The notes under the pieces: generated by a model
Told to the model about the DNA's origin: nothing
Databases searched by the model: none
What the model saw: only the letters and a program-made list of their open reading frames with translations
Shown: in pieces, positions 1 through 9,527 of the stretch
Position numbering within the stretch: the first letter of the stretch is position 1
Layout: each line of letters starts with the position of its first letter
Translations under genes and position numbers: made by a program
Assembly (NCBI GenBank): GCA_965200885.1
Contig: OZ241737.1
Span: forward strand, 1,178,001 to 1,242,000
Length of the DNA stretch: 64,000 bases
DNA from: MPNP01 sp026710155
GTDB taxonomy: Bacteria > Pseudomonadota > Alphaproteobacteria > Rhodobacterales > Rhodobacteraceae
Direction of reading: 5' to 3'

Positions 1-1868
1 ATTTTGAAACCATTGACTGTCCTGAGGGGATTGACAAGCTGAAGGTTTATACAACCAGGCCGGATACCCTGATGGGCGCCACCTTTGCAGCTGTATCGCC
101 GGAACATCCACTTGCCAGAGCAATTGCCAGGAAAAATCCTGAAGTTGAGGAATTCATTCGGGATTGTCGGCAGGCGGGAACCTCGGAAGTGGAACTCGAG
201 TTGCTGGAGAAAAGGGGAGTGGATACCGGCTTCAAGGTCCGCCATCCACTTGACCCGGATGTATTCCTACCTATCTGGGTGGCAAATTTCATTCTCAATA
301 CTGTTGGTACCGGAGCAATCTTTGGCTGTCCGGCCCATGACCAGAGGGATTTGGATTTTACCAGAAAGTATGATCTGCCGGTCATTGATGTATTTTTTCC
401 CGAGGATTCGGATACACCCGTGGGCAATGAAGCCTATGTTCCACCCAAAACCCAGAGGGTAAAATATTTGCGGGGTTTTGCAGGCGATGAGTTGCAAACG
501 GGGGGTGAAGGTATCACTGCTGCCATAGCTTATTGTGAAGAAAGAGGAATAGGCAGGAAAGTTGTCAGGTATCGTCTGCGGGATTGGGGTATCAGCAGGC
601 AAAGATATTGGGGATGTCCCATTCCGGTAATCCATTGCCCCAATTGTGGCATCGTACCGGAAAAAAAGGAAAATTTACCGGTTGAGCTGCCGATCGATGT
701 GAGTTTTGAGAAACCCGGCAATCCCCTTGATCACCACCCAACTTTCAAACAATGCACATGTCCCAATTGTGGATCTGCTGCCTTGAGGGAAACCGATACC
801 ATGGATACCTTTGTCGACAGTTCATGGTATTTTGTACGCTATACAGCACCCAGCGAAAAAACACCAACAAACCTGGCTATGGCTGATTACTGGATGAATG
901 TCGATCAGTATATCGGTGGCATTGAACATGCCATTCTGCATTTGCTGTATTCCCGTTTTTTTGCCCGGGCCATGCAACTGACCGGGCATTTGTCAGAAAA
1001 GTGCAGGGAACCCTTTGATTCACTCTTTACACAGGGGATGGTCAATCATGCCATTTACCAGACCAGGGACAGGAATGGTCGACCGATCTATCACTTTCCT
1101 ACCGAGGTTGAGGTATCAGGAACAGAAGCCAGGTTGAAAAGCACTGGAGAGCCCGTTGAGATTATTCCTTCGGCCAAAATGGCAAAGTCAAAAAACAATA
1201 TCATTGATCCCCAGGGTTTGATCAAACAGCATGGGGCAGATACTGCCAGATGGTATATGGTTTCTGATTCACCACCGGACAGAGACATCGAATGGACAAC
1301 AACAGGCGTGGAAGCTGCCTCCAAGCACTTGGAGCGGGTATGGCGGCTTGCCAACGATATCAATTCGATGGACGATGCGGGAACTCCCAACGAGGATTTG
1401 AAACTGAAGAAAATCCTTCACCAGACCATCAACGAATTTGGCAGGGAGATTGAGGGGTTTATCTTCAACAAGGCCATCGCAAGGCTTTATGAACTGTATA
1501 ATGCAATGGTAAGATCCAAGGCCAGTGCCAGTGTAAAAAAGACAACCATGTTAACCTATGCCCAGCTTATGGCCCCCATAACACCCCATTTGGCAGAGGA
1601 AATCTGGCGTTTGCTTGGAGGCAGGGATTTTGTGGTCAAGACCGAGTGGCCCAAAGCCGATCCCGAATACCTGAGGGTGGATCAAATCACCATGCCGATA
1701 CAGATTAATGGAAAATTGAGATCAAGGATTAAAGTTGCCAAGGGTCTTCCAAAGGATCAGGTTCTCAAGATGGTGCTTGAAGATGAAGTTGTTACAAGGT
1801 ATCTTGATGGTAATGAACCTCGTAAAACAATTGTAGTGCCAGACAGGATTGTGAATATTGTTGTCTAG
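1..1868 (+). CDS. leuS: Leucyl-tRNA synthetase, C-terminal part (5' end outside window)
   Basis: Charges tRNA-Leu with leucine in the cytoplasm (class I aminoacyl-tRNA synthetase). The reading frame is open from base 3, so the gene starts before the window; an internal ATG at 72 is not the start. The first residues contain TTRPDTLMGAT, typical of the CP1 editing domain of LeuRS. Two CPNCG zinc-ribbon-like motifs follow, then DSSWYFVRY and the KMSKS loop as KMAKSKNN, and the C-terminal anticodon-binding region ends in a small domain of the LeuRS type. The last 11 bases overlap the next gene, lptE, an arrangement (leuS-lptE-holA) common in alphaproteobacteria. Nothing looks broken. Confidence 0.97.
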   Translation, partial: FETIDCPEGIDKLKVYTTRPDTLMGATFAAVSPEHPLARAIARKNPEVEEFIRDCRQAGTSEVELELLEKRGVDTGFKVRHPLDPDVFLPIWVANFILNTVGTGAIFGCPAHDQRDLDFTRKYDLPVIDVFFPEDSDTPVGNEAYVPPKTQRVKYLRGFAGDELQTGGEGITAAIAYCEERGIGRKVVRYRLRDWGISRQRYWGCPIPVIHCPNCGIVPEKKENLPVELPIDVSFEKPGNPLDHHPTFKQCTCPNCGSAALRETDTMDTFVDSSWYFVRYTAPSEKTPTNLAMADYWMNVDQYIGGIEHAILHLLYSRFFARAMQLTGHLSEKCREPFDSLFTQGMVNHAIYQTRDRNGRPIYHFPTEVEVSGTEARLKSTGEPVEIIPSAKMAKSKNNIIDPQGLIKQHGADTARWYMVSDSPPDRDIEWTTTGVEAASKHLERVWRLANDINSMDDAGTPNEDLKLKKILHQTINEFGREIEGFIFNKAIARLYELYNAMVRSKASASVKKTTMLTYAQLMAPITPHLAEEIWRLLGGRDFVVKTEWPKADPEYLRVDQITMPIQINGKLRSRIKVAKGLPKDQVLKMVLEDEVVTRYLDGNEPRKTIVVPDRIVNIVV

Positions 1869-2391
1869 ATGGAAAATAATCGGACTGGTCACACTTTGTG
1901 TGCTGGTCGCTGGATGTGAATTCTCTCCATTGTACGGCCCGGATTCGCCATGGGAATCCCATGCCAATCAAACCGATATTACGGTAACCGGCAATTTGGA
2001 TCCAAGAAAACTGGAATCGGTTCTCCTTGATCAGTTCGGTAAGCCGACTGGAGAAAGAAGCCATCACCTGACCGTTGACTTTGTTATTTCCGACGAAAGT
2101 GGTCCCATTCAGGGATCAGGAGGAGTTTATCAATACATCGTTGTCGGCAAGGCCAAAGTAGCTTTTTTTGATTTGAATAATGGTGATCTGATTTACTCAG
2201 ATACCATAAATGCAAGGACAAGATGGACATCATCCGAGGTTAGAGACAAAGATAATAAAGTGGTAAGTAATGAGGTTCTGGCCAATCTTGAGTCAAGGGA
2301 TGACGCCCTGAACAGGCTCAGAAGGCTGATGGCCGACAGAATTCATACCAGAATAATTGCGATGAAGCCAAATAAAGATATCCAACAATGA
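1858..2391 (+). CDS. lptE: LPS-assembly lipoprotein LptE
   Basis: Outer-membrane lipoprotein that, in characterised bacteria, plugs LptD and helps deliver lipopolysaccharide to the cell surface. The protein (about 177 aa) begins with a short basic stretch, a hydrophobic segment and a lipobox VLVAGC, followed by FSPLYG, which matches the CGFxPLY signature of the family. Possible starts are TTG at 1858 or TTG at 1861; both lie inside the end of leuS, so translation is probably coupled. The stop overlaps the holA start as ATGA. Sequence outside the N-terminus is weakly conserved in this family, so the call rests on the lipobox, the PLYG motif and the leuS-holA context. Confidence 0.85.
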   Translation: MLSRWKIIGLVTLCVLVAGCEFSPLYGPDSPWESHANQTDITVTGNLDPRKLESVLLDQFGKPTGERSHHLTVDFVISDESGPIQGSGGVYQYIVVGKAKVAFFDLNNGDLIYSDTINARTRWTSSEVRDKDNKVVSNEVLANLESRDDALNRLRRLMADRIHTRIIAMKPNKDIQQ

Positions 2392-3401
2392 AACTGTATC
2401 CCAACCAATTGCCAACCCATTTGCAAACAGGTGATTGGAAAAGTGGGTATTTGATATTTGGAGACGACCAGGCCCTTGTGGATCAACACCGGGACCGGAT
2501 TGTAAATTCGATAGCTGGTCCCAATGCCATGCAGGAAATGCTGCTGGATAAAATCGAAGCCACCGACCTCAGCCAACAGCCTGGCTTGTTGGAAGCACTG
2601 GTGAAGGCTCAAAGTTTTTTTGGTGGCCAGCGGGTTGTTTGTCTCGACAACGCATCGGACCAGAACAGCAAGTTGATCTTTTCCGAATTGGATGAATGGA
2701 AGGATGGTTTTGCTCACATCATTGTAACTTCAAGCCGCTTGCGACCTTCTTCCACCCTTCGGAAAAGATTTGAAAGTGACAATGGTTTGGCTGCCCTTGG
2801 CATTTATACTGAAAACCTGAGCCAGCAGGATATTGCGTTCCTCCTCAATGAGGCCAATCTTGCAAATGTGGATGCCGATGCCATGAAACTGTTGGTAGCA
2901 GTCGTAGAGGAACTGGAACCTTCAACCATCAAATCACTTGTTGAAAAACTGGCCATCTACAAACATGAGGATTCCACTCCCCTTTGTGAAGAGGACATCA
3001 GAGCCTGTGTTCCAGAATTTGGTGAGGCCGGATTGGACAGGCTTTTGGAAGCGGTTGCCGACAGGAAGTTGAAGGAAGTGGGGCTGTTGTTCAGAAAACT
3101 GTCCAAGCAGGACAGTGAACCGGTCAGGGTATGTCTGTTTTCCAAAAGGAAATTTCGCAATATATTGACCGTGGCAAGCCATATCGGTGGTCCCGAGGTC
3201 GGATTGTCCAAGATTAAACCACCACTATTTGGCTCCCGTCGCAACAATATGCTCAGGCAGTCAAGACTTTGGGGAGCATCAGGTGCTGAATGGGCTTTAC
3301 TTGAATTGATCAAGGTTGATCAGATTATCCGTGGTTCGGGTACCAAGCCCGTTGAGGCGATCATGGAAAGAACCCTTCACAGAATAGCAGGTTATCACTG
3401 A
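2388..3401 (+). CDS. holA: DNA polymerase III subunit delta
   Basis: Delta subunit of the clamp loader, which opens the beta clamp (dnaN, also in this window) and loads it on DNA. The 337-aa length is normal. The N-terminus carries the family pattern of a degenerate AAA fold with GDDQALVDQHRDRI, followed by a DNAS/D-like Walker-B region, and the C-terminus has the helical collar domain. Start ATG overlaps the lptE stop by 4 bases and the stop overlaps the next ATG by one base, so lptE, holA and the following GST gene look like one transcription unit with leuS. Confidence 0.92.
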   Translation: MKLYPNQLPTHLQTGDWKSGYLIFGDDQALVDQHRDRIVNSIAGPNAMQEMLLDKIEATDLSQQPGLLEALVKAQSFFGGQRVVCLDNASDQNSKLIFSELDEWKDGFAHIIVTSSRLRPSSTLRKRFESDNGLAALGIYTENLSQQDIAFLLNEANLANVDADAMKLLVAVVEELEPSTIKSLVEKLAIYKHEDSTPLCEEDIRACVPEFGEAGLDRLLEAVADRKLKEVGLLFRKLSKQDSEPVRVCLFSKRKFRNILTVASHIGGPEVGLSKIKPPLFGSRRNNMLRQSRLWGASGAEWALLELIKVDQIIRGSGTKPVEAIMERTLHRIAGYH

Positions 3402-3991
3402 TGGACATCAAGATTTATGGTCATAAGCACAGCCGTGCCTTCAGGGTCTTGTGGATGTTGGAGGAACTCGGTATGGATTATGTGAGTTATCCAACCCAAC
3501 CCCACACCGAGGAATTGCTCAAACTATCACCCTTTGGGAAAATCCCAGTCGCAGTTGTGGAATCTGAAGTAATCACGGATAGTACGGCCATATTGACTTA
3601 CCTCGCTGAAAGCCAATCAACGTTTACCTTTCAGGCTGGAACATTTGCACGTGCCAAGCAGGACAGTTTGACATTCATGCTTCTTGATGAACTTGAAACA
3701 TGTGTCTGGAATGCAGCCAAGCACAGTTTTGTATTACCGTCTGACAAACGGGTCAACTCGCTAAAACCCACTCTGAAATGGGAATTCAGTCAATCGCTGG
3801 AGAAAATAGTTGCCCACATGAATCTAGAGAACTTCCTCTTGGGTGAGATCATGACCATACCGGATTTCATCCTGACCCATTGTCTTGATTGGTCAAAGGC
3901 GGCCAAGTTCAAGGAATTTCCGGAAGCAATATTGAATTACCATGCCAGAATAGTTCAACGAAAAGCCTACCGGAAAGTAGCCAATTGCTAA
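3401..3991 (+). CDS. Glutathione S-transferase family protein
   Basis: A 196-aa protein with a thioredoxin-like N-terminal domain (IKIYGHKHSRAFRVLWMLEELG, broken here into IYGHKHSRAFR and VLWMLEELG) and the glutathione-contact pattern FGKIPVAVVES...ITDSTAILTYLAE, in which the ES/DS element binds the gamma-glutamyl group. The C-terminal half is helical as in GSTs. Likely a cytosolic thiol transferase or peroxidase; the substrate cannot be told. It starts on the last base of the holA stop, so it is translationally coupled. It is somewhat shorter than many GSTs but shows no break. Confidence 0.87.
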   Translation: MDIKIYGHKHSRAFRVLWMLEELGMDYVSYPTQPHTEELLKLSPFGKIPVAVVESEVITDSTAILTYLAESQSTFTFQAGTFARAKQDSLTFMLLDELETCVWNAAKHSFVLPSDKRVNSLKPTLKWEFSQSLEKIVAHMNLENFLLGEIMTIPDFILTHCLDWSKAAKFKEFPEAILNYHARIVQRKAYRKVANC

Positions 3992-4022
3992 ATAAAACCC
4001 TGCGTTTCAATATAAAATGAGA

Positions 4023-4202
4023 GTAACTATTCAGGTATCCTGAGTGCCCTGAAAATAGGTAAAATCGGAATCACCAAATATATTTTTCAGTACAATCCTT
4101 TACATTATTTGTCAATAAAATCCGTAATCCTTCAAAAGATAGATAAAAAATCTACTGAAATTTGATATGATATATTGACAAGTTCATCACCTGAATAGTT
4201 AC
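4023..4202. repeat. Miniature inverted-repeat element, family 1 copy a (180 bp)
   Basis: Bounded by a perfect 14-bp terminal inverted repeat: GTAACTATTCAGGT at 4023-4036 and ACCTGAATAGTTAC at 4189-4202. The reverse complement aligns along its whole length with 37718-37893, with scattered substitutions and a few indels, so the two are diverged copies of one element. A similar single end, ACCTGAATAGTAAC, lies at 18278-18291. There is no coding capacity. No clear target-site duplication flanks it. It probably moves, or once moved, with a transposase encoded elsewhere; the parent family is not identified. Confidence 0.82.
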
Positions 4203-4242
4203 GAACTATGTTTTATCCAACAAAAAACCGGTATCAATCAGA

Positions 4243-5733
4243 TTACATCCCCGGGGCATGGTCATCAGGCTCATGCCGGGTTTGGAGGGTTGGCTCCTGA
4301 GTTGGTTCCATTTCAGGCTTGGCCTCCGCCCTGTCCGCCTCTTCAATGACAGCCTCAGTCAACAGGGGAGCCATAAGTGCCACATGCCCTTTTGACATGT
4401 CAGGGTCGGGAACCAGAAGCCCCATCCGGGAAAATGCCGCCAAGTGCTTCTCAACCATAGTCTCCCGGCCGGTCTCCTTCAGGACCGTCCGCAAATTCCC
4501 CTCCAGACATGAGATTGGCAAAAGAGGTGCACGTTTGAAATGCGAACGAACCCGCCGAAAGGACAGCAGCGCATTCTCTTCCCTGAGCCTCTCCAGAACC
4601 ATCGAGACTGCTTCCCGGCGGACATGGGCCGCAAGGCTGGGAATGCCGAACTGCCAGTTGCCGATGTCCTCCTGCCAGATGAAGCCGGTGTGCAGCAGCT
4701 TCTCCTCCGCCTCCCGCTGGTCGCGGGCATATGCCATTTTCCGGGTGATGGCCATGAAATCCCGTCTCGACGGCGTGCCTCCTTCACCAATGCGAAAGGC
4801 AATCTCCGCCACCGGAACCAGCATGCCCTCACCGTCCAGCTCGTGCAGCCGGCGATGGTAGAGTTCGCGACATGCCTGATCAAAGGCCTTGCGTGCCTCC
4901 TTCACCTCCTCATGACCGACATGGGTCGCCCCTTTCCGGGCCAGCACATTCCAGAGGGCACTTCCCCAGTGCTGGATGAAATGGGGATAACCCTGGGTTT
5001 CCCGAACAACCACCCCCCTGGCCAGGTCATCGAATGTCGCAGTGCCGCCGAAGGGCTCGACCAGGGCCCGGCTCGTGTCCTCCCATGAAAGACGGCCTAT
5101 ACGCTTCGTATTCATTCTTTCAGCAAAGGTGGCACCGGAACGGCCCAACACCGATTCAAGGTCAGGGGTTCCGGCAATGACCAGCATGATGGGATGGTCC
5201 TGGGCTGCTGCCTGGGCCGAATCGTAGAAAACCCGGCCAACCTCGGCAGGCATGTCATGGGCCTCGTCAATGAGCAGGACAAGTCCTCTGGTGGACGCTG
5301 CTGCCATTAGTTTGTTCAGCTTCTGTTTCCTTTCGACAGGATTGTATTCCGTTTCCCTTTTATATCCGGCCCTGACAGAACCCAATTGCCCGGTAGGATC
5401 CTTGACTTCAACTGAAAAATCGTGGGACTTGTTGGGAGAGACTACTTGATCAGAAAGAGTTAATTCCAAATCACCAACAGCTGCAAAATCTTCCTTGTTC
5501 AACCTGATGACAGGCAGTTTCCTCTCTTTGGCCTTTCCGGCAGTCCAGCCCAGCAAGGCCGTTTTGCCACAGCCCCTTGGTCCGACAAGCGCAATGGCAG
5601 TTGGGTGACGTTCCCTCTCTACTGTCGCATCAATGCGATCCCTTAACTCCAGTTTAAGTTGATCCCTGCCTGCCAATACGGGTGGTATTTCACCATAACC
5701 GGGTTGAAAGGGATTTCGCTTGGTCGTGGGCAT
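4243..5733 (-). CDS. Orphan AAA ATPase (STAND/Orc-like P-loop NTPase), function unknown
   Basis: A 496-aa protein with a clear P-loop (GPRGCGKTAL, residues 51-60) and Walker B LVLLIDEAHD (151-160), followed by an AAA sensor-like stretch IMLVIAGTPDLESVLGR. The C-terminal half looks like helical or winged-helix material, ending in a low-complexity E/P-rich tail. The start at 5733 is chosen because a strong AGGAGGT Shine-Dalgarno sits 7 bases upstream; a longer frame to 5781 lacks one. Base composition looks more G+C-rich than the neighbours, which suggests acquisition. It is alone, next to an inverted-repeat element, and no partner gene is visible. Family members are often described only as ATP-binding proteins. 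Confidence 0.8.
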   Translation of the reverse strand: MPTTKRNPFQPGYGEIPPVLAGRDQLKLELRDRIDATVERERHPTAIALVGPRGCGKTALLGWTAGKAKERKLPVIRLNKEDFAAVGDLELTLSDQVVSPNKSHDFSVEVKDPTGQLGSVRAGYKRETEYNPVERKQKLNKLMAAASTRGLVLLIDEAHDMPAEVGRVFYDSAQAAAQDHPIMLVIAGTPDLESVLGRSGATFAERMNTKRIGRLSWEDTSRALVEPFGGTATFDDLARGVVVRETQGYPHFIQHWGSALWNVLARKGATHVGHEEVKEARKAFDQACRELYHRRLHELDGEGMLVPVAEIAFRIGEGGTPSRRDFMAITRKMAYARDQREAEEKLLHTGFIWQEDIGNWQFGIPSLAAHVRREAVSMVLERLREENALLSFRRVRSHFKRAPLLPISCLEGNLRTVLKETGRETMVEKHLAAFSRMGLLVPDPDMSKGHVALMAPLLTEAVIEEADRAEAKPEMEPTQEPTLQTRHEPDDHAPGM

Positions 5734-6039
5734 CTGGGGACCTCCTATAATTTCATGATAAAATATATGGATGGAGTGCAATTATCAAGTATAGCAAACC
5801 GATGGTGTATTGAATTATTGGGAAAGTACTTGTACTCACAAGTTTACAATCTGTAGTATTGCATTTAGAAACAATTCGATTGAAAAATTGATCAGTAAAT
5901 CCAACCTTGACATTGCTGGGGGATTGTTTTTAACTTTGTCATTACCTGTTAGGTTGATTTTGGTTTTAGGTTGTTTTGCTCATTAACCTATGCTTGGCGG
6001 GTGAGTTCCTTATTTTCAAGCTGGTCAAGGGTTAACAAA
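5734..6039. other. Intergenic region between divergent genes
   Basis: About 300 bases between the divergent AAA ATPase and secreted-protein genes, so it should hold both promoters. Near 5825-5850 there is a partial dyad (GTACTTGTAC followed by ACAAGTTTAC). No RNA gene or open frame of note was seen. Confidence 0.4.
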
Positions 6040-7455
6040 ATGAAAATCAAACCGTTATTTTTTTCCATGTCAATGGTGCTTTCCCTTTTGGGATCAAAGG
6101 GATACTCGGAACTATATCCCAGCGAGTTGTTTCAGGATATGATTTCCCTATTCAATTCAGTCGAAGTCAAGGTGGACTATATTGATTTGGAAGAAAGCAA
6201 TGACGAGGTTTTAGCCAGAAATCTGACCCTAATTTTCCAAGTTGACTCTGGCGAGGGTATCCTCGGTATTGATCTTCCAACCTTTCGCATGTCAAGAAAG
6301 GGAACGGATTTGGTCGAAATATATTTACCTGACACATTTACCATTTTCAGCAGTTCGGGAGACGAAGTCCCTGTCAAGGTCGGTGAGGGAACCTTCGCTG
6401 GAAACAAACGCATCATCATGGAGCAAAATTCCGATGGCATGAAAATTGACTATTCAATTGCCGAGATGGAAGTCAAATATCAGAATGAGGACATCACCTA
6501 TCTCGTCTTGCTAAAAGATGCCCTGGGCATTTATTCATTCGATGATCTGGCCAGGATGTATGAAGATGGTTATTCAGCCACCGGTTCAGCAGGCGAGATT
6601 TCAGGCAGGTTGCAAACAAGGGTGGGCACTGGTTTTGCATTCAAGATGACGAATTACCAAAGCAGTACAACTGATGGGGGATTATTCATGAATGATGCAA
6701 TGGGAATGGAATTTCCACTTGGTGATTATTCCGCTTCCATGGAAACGGCACAATTAATTCTTGAAGATATGGATAATTCTACGCTTGGATTGCTGATCAA
6801 CCAGCCTGCCAGTGATATGAGTGTTGATGAAAACGGATTGACAATGAATGCCAGCACCATGGATTTTATCATTGCCTTGGAAGGATACATCAATGAATCC
6901 GTCGCTGTTTCAAATACCGACATGAATTTGCTCATTGATTGGAACAATGAAAATGATTTATTCAATGTGGAGACAGGTTTTTCACTGAATAAAATCAGGT
7001 GGGAAAGCCCCTACAAGGTTTTGATGGATCCCGAAGGTAATTTCGATGAGGATGTGGGATCACTAAATACTTCCATAAGGTTTTCGAGAAATAAAGCCCT
7101 TTTCAATCAAGCATACTTTGAAGAGCCAAACAATGATGATCTGAGTCCGGAAATTCATCACTTTTTTATCTCTTCGGATTGGGAACTCAGATTTATGGAC
7201 TTATTCATCAAGGCAGTTGGTGAATATGCATCAAGTTATGTCTCAAAAGGTGAATTTGACGTAATTTTAGAAGGAGCAAAAAGTTTTTTTGACAGGGCGA
7301 TCGCTGCCGATTTGGCATCACAGGCGTATTTGCAGGGAATTCTTAAATATATGGTGTTTCTGGATCCAAACAGTACTTCACCAAACGCGTTGAAGTACAA
7401 GATTGAATTAGACAATGAAATGGAAATCTTTGTAAATGGCAAAAAGCTTAATTAA
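6040..7455 (+). CDS. Predicted secreted protein, possibly DUF2125-like
   Basis: A 471-aa protein with an N-terminal signal peptide (MKIKPLFFSMSMVLSLLG, then a cleavage-like GYS). The start at 6040 is preferred over an upstream in-frame ATG at 5971 because it begins directly with the basic-hydrophobic signal. The mature part is acidic and beta-rich, with repeated short strands, few Cys, and ends with a LKYKIELDNEMEIFVNGK motif that recalls the C-terminus of alphaproteobacterial DUF2125 proteins. It is likely periplasmic or outer-membrane-associated. No catalytic motif is visible. The DUF2125 assignment is from memory of the pattern and should be treated as tentative. Confidence 0.72.
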   Translation: MKIKPLFFSMSMVLSLLGSKGYSELYPSELFQDMISLFNSVEVKVDYIDLEESNDEVLARNLTLIFQVDSGEGILGIDLPTFRMSRKGTDLVEIYLPDTFTIFSSSGDEVPVKVGEGTFAGNKRIIMEQNSDGMKIDYSIAEMEVKYQNEDITYLVLLKDALGIYSFDDLARMYEDGYSATGSAGEISGRLQTRVGTGFAFKMTNYQSSTTDGGLFMNDAMGMEFPLGDYSASMETAQLILEDMDNSTLGLLINQPASDMSVDENGLTMNASTMDFIIALEGYINESVAVSNTDMNLLIDWNNENDLFNVETGFSLNKIRWESPYKVLMDPEGNFDEDVGSLNTSIRFSRNKALFNQAYFEEPNNDDLSPEIHHFFISSDWELRFMDLFIKAVGEYASSYVSKGEFDVILEGAKSFFDRAIAADLASQAYLQGILKYMVFLDPNSTSPNALKYKIELDNEMEIFVNGKKLN

Positions 7456-7701
7456 ATTGTTTGTTTGCTCGATGTGAACAACCTGATTGAAACTGAAATT
7501 CTGATCATCGTCTTGTTCAGGTATGGGAGGTGGGTTGGTATCCAACGATGGTAAGGGACGATTTTTGGGAATTCTGGGAGAATAACCGAATTGGTATTTT
7601 CTAGCGAGATAAATAATAGGGAATCTGGGAGAGATGATGTATAAATGTTTGGATTTTAAAAATGAATAAGTCACTCTTTATCAACGGAGAGCCAATAATT
7701 G

Positions 7702-7851
7702 ATGACTTCAAAAAAAACAGCCATTATTGTTACTTTTGTGTTTCTTGCCTTATCATTTGTGGGTTGTCAAACACATAATTTGCCATGGCACCCGTTCGAC
7801 TTGTTCGCAATTCCCGTTGATCCAGGCCCCGGCCCTTATCCGGACGAATGA
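7702..7851 (+). CDS. Small predicted lipoprotein (49 aa)
   Basis: A short frame that starts at ATG 7702, with a lysine-rich N-terminus, a hydrophobic core and a lipobox LSFVGC, then a proline-rich tail HNLPWHPFDLF...VDPGPGPYPDE. The features are those of a small lipoprotein exported by Sec and lipidated. It ends as ATGA overlapping a possible pmbA start at 7848, which supports real translation. No Shine-Dalgarno is strong. Function unknown; related small lipoproteins often go unannotated because of their length. Confidence 0.55.
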   Translation: MTSKKTAIIVTFVFLALSFVGCQTHNLPWHPFDLFAIPVDPGPGPYPDE

Positions 7852-9233
7852 AAAGGAACCAGGCCAATTTTCAATTCGCAATTAATATGAAGATAGACTT
7901 AAGAAAAGTTGCAGAACAATCCATTGACCTTGCCAGAAGGAAAGGTGCTGATGAGGCAGATGTAATCGTTCTCCAGTCAAGGAGTTTTTCGGTTAGTGTC
8001 AGGGAAGGTGATTTGGAAAATGTTGAAAACAATGACCAGATTACGCTTGGATTAAGGGTTTTGGTTGGTAAAAAACAGGCTTGCGTTGCCGGTTCCGACT
8101 TTCGAACCTCAGCCATTGCCGATATTGCTGAAAGAGCAATTGCAATGGCATGTGTGGCCCCTGAAGATCCTTTTATTGGCCTTGCCAAGCCAAGTCAATT
8201 GGGTCAATCAAATCAAACCACCGAATTGAAGCTTTATAGTGAAGAGGCTTCTCCTTCACCGGAAGAATGTACTAGATTGGGGCAAACGATTGAGGATGCA
8301 GCAAACGGAGTTGAGGGTGTCTCCAAAACGGATTCATCCTCCGCTGGTTATGGTGAAAGCCGTTACTGTTTTTTGGCCAGTAATGGATTTGAAAGTGAAA
8401 GCAGAAAGAATTTTCTTTCGGCCGGCTGTTCTGCCATAGCAGGTGACGGCCTGGAAATGGAAACCGATTATTACGGTGAAACAAGAATTTTCCAATCGGA
8501 CATGTCAACTCCGGAAAGAATCGGAAGGAAAGCCGGGCAGCGGGCTGCGGCAAAGTTGGGTTCTATCAAGCCCAGTACCATGAATACCCCCATCCTCTTT
8601 GATCGAAGGGTATCTGCCACCTTGATTGGGCATGTTCTTTCAGCCATAAATGGTAGTGCTATTGTCAGGGGTACCAGTTGGTTGAAAGATGATCTCGGAG
8701 AAGAAATACTGCCCACAAACCTGGATTTGTACGAGGAACCCTTTCGGCCAAAATCACTGTCTTCAACCCTTTATGATGGTGAGGGGATAGCCAAGCTGGA
8801 AAGGAAATTCATTGAGAAGGGAACGCTGAAATCATGGGTAACGGATTTGGCAACATCTCGAAAGCTGGAAATGCCGACAACGGGTAATGCCACAAGGGGT
8901 GTTTCTTCACCACCTTCACCGGGGATTACCAATATTGCCCTAACCTGTGGCACCAAATCCCCGGGTGAATTGATGAAGGAAATTGATTCAGGTATATTGA
9001 TAACTTCTCTTATTGGTTCTACCATCAACAGCAATACTGGTGATTATTCACGTGGAGCCTCAGGGTTTCTGATTGAAAATGGGGAAGTGACCCAACCGAT
9101 TTCAGAATTCACCATAGCCGGCAATCTGCGCGATATGATGAAAACACTCATACCTTCCAACGACCCGAGGGAATTCAGCTCATACAAGGTACCAAGCCTT
9201 CTGATTGAAAATATGACGGTTGCTGGAAGTTAG
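7848..9233 (+). CDS. pmbA: TldE/PmbA family protease subunit
   Basis: TldE (PmbA) pairs with TldD to form a heterodimeric peptidase that matures small peptides such as microcins or PQQ precursors; TldE itself lacks the HExxxH zinc site. The protein shows the typical start KVAEQSIDLARRKGADEADV, the SFSVSVREGDLENVE segment, the central GYGESRYCFLASNG region and the C-terminal GASGFLIENGE...FTIAGNLRDM signature. Length of 448-461 aa is normal. Start may be ATG 7848 (overlapping the small lipoprotein stop) or ATG 7887, which matches the usual family start. tldD is not in this window. Confidence 0.92.
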   Translation: MKRNQANFQFAINMKIDLRKVAEQSIDLARRKGADEADVIVLQSRSFSVSVREGDLENVENNDQITLGLRVLVGKKQACVAGSDFRTSAIADIAERAIAMACVAPEDPFIGLAKPSQLGQSNQTTELKLYSEEASPSPEECTRLGQTIEDAANGVEGVSKTDSSSAGYGESRYCFLASNGFESESRKNFLSAGCSAIAGDGLEMETDYYGETRIFQSDMSTPERIGRKAGQRAAAKLGSIKPSTMNTPILFDRRVSATLIGHVLSAINGSAIVRGTSWLKDDLGEEILPTNLDLYEEPFRPKSLSSTLYDGEGIAKLERKFIEKGTLKSWVTDLATSRKLEMPTTGNATRGVSSPPSPGITNIALTCGTKSPGELMKEIDSGILITSLIGSTINSNTGDYSRGASGFLIENGEVTQPISEFTIAGNLRDMMKTLIPSNDPREFSSYKVPSLLIENMTVAGS

Positions 9234-9259
9234 GTAATGATCAGTGAGGAATTTGACCA

Positions 9260-9505
9260 ATGACTAAAAAACTGCACTTGGTGTTTGGTGGTGAATTGTC
9301 AAATCCGCGTACCAAGCGCTTCAAGGATCCCGATAATGTCGAGGTTATAGGGTTGTTTTCCAATTATCAATCAGCCTATGATGCCTGGAAGGCAGCATCC
9401 CAGCAAAATGTTGATAATGCCAATTGCAGGTATTTTATCGCCAAGCTTTATCAACTTATGGATGAAGAAGAATCGGAAGGTCCCGTCGAGGAATTCCCTT
9501 CCTGA
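9260..9505 (+). CDS. DUF4170 family small protein
   Basis: An 81-aa protein with the pattern HLVFGGELSNP...FKDPDNVEVIGLFSNY and AYDAWKAASQQNVDNA...RYFIAKL, characteristic of the alphaproteobacterial DUF4170 family. Family members usually sit between pmbA/cysQ-type genes and the lipid A genes waaA and lpxK, as here between pmbA and lpxK. Function is unknown. Start ATG 9260 follows pmbA closely, so the two are probably cotranscribed. Confidence 0.85.
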   Translation: MTKKLHLVFGGELSNPRTKRFKDPDNVEVIGLFSNYQSAYDAWKAASQQNVDNANCRYFIAKLYQLMDEEESEGPVEEFPS

Positions 9506-9527
9506 GCCATTTGCACATGGGCGCCCT

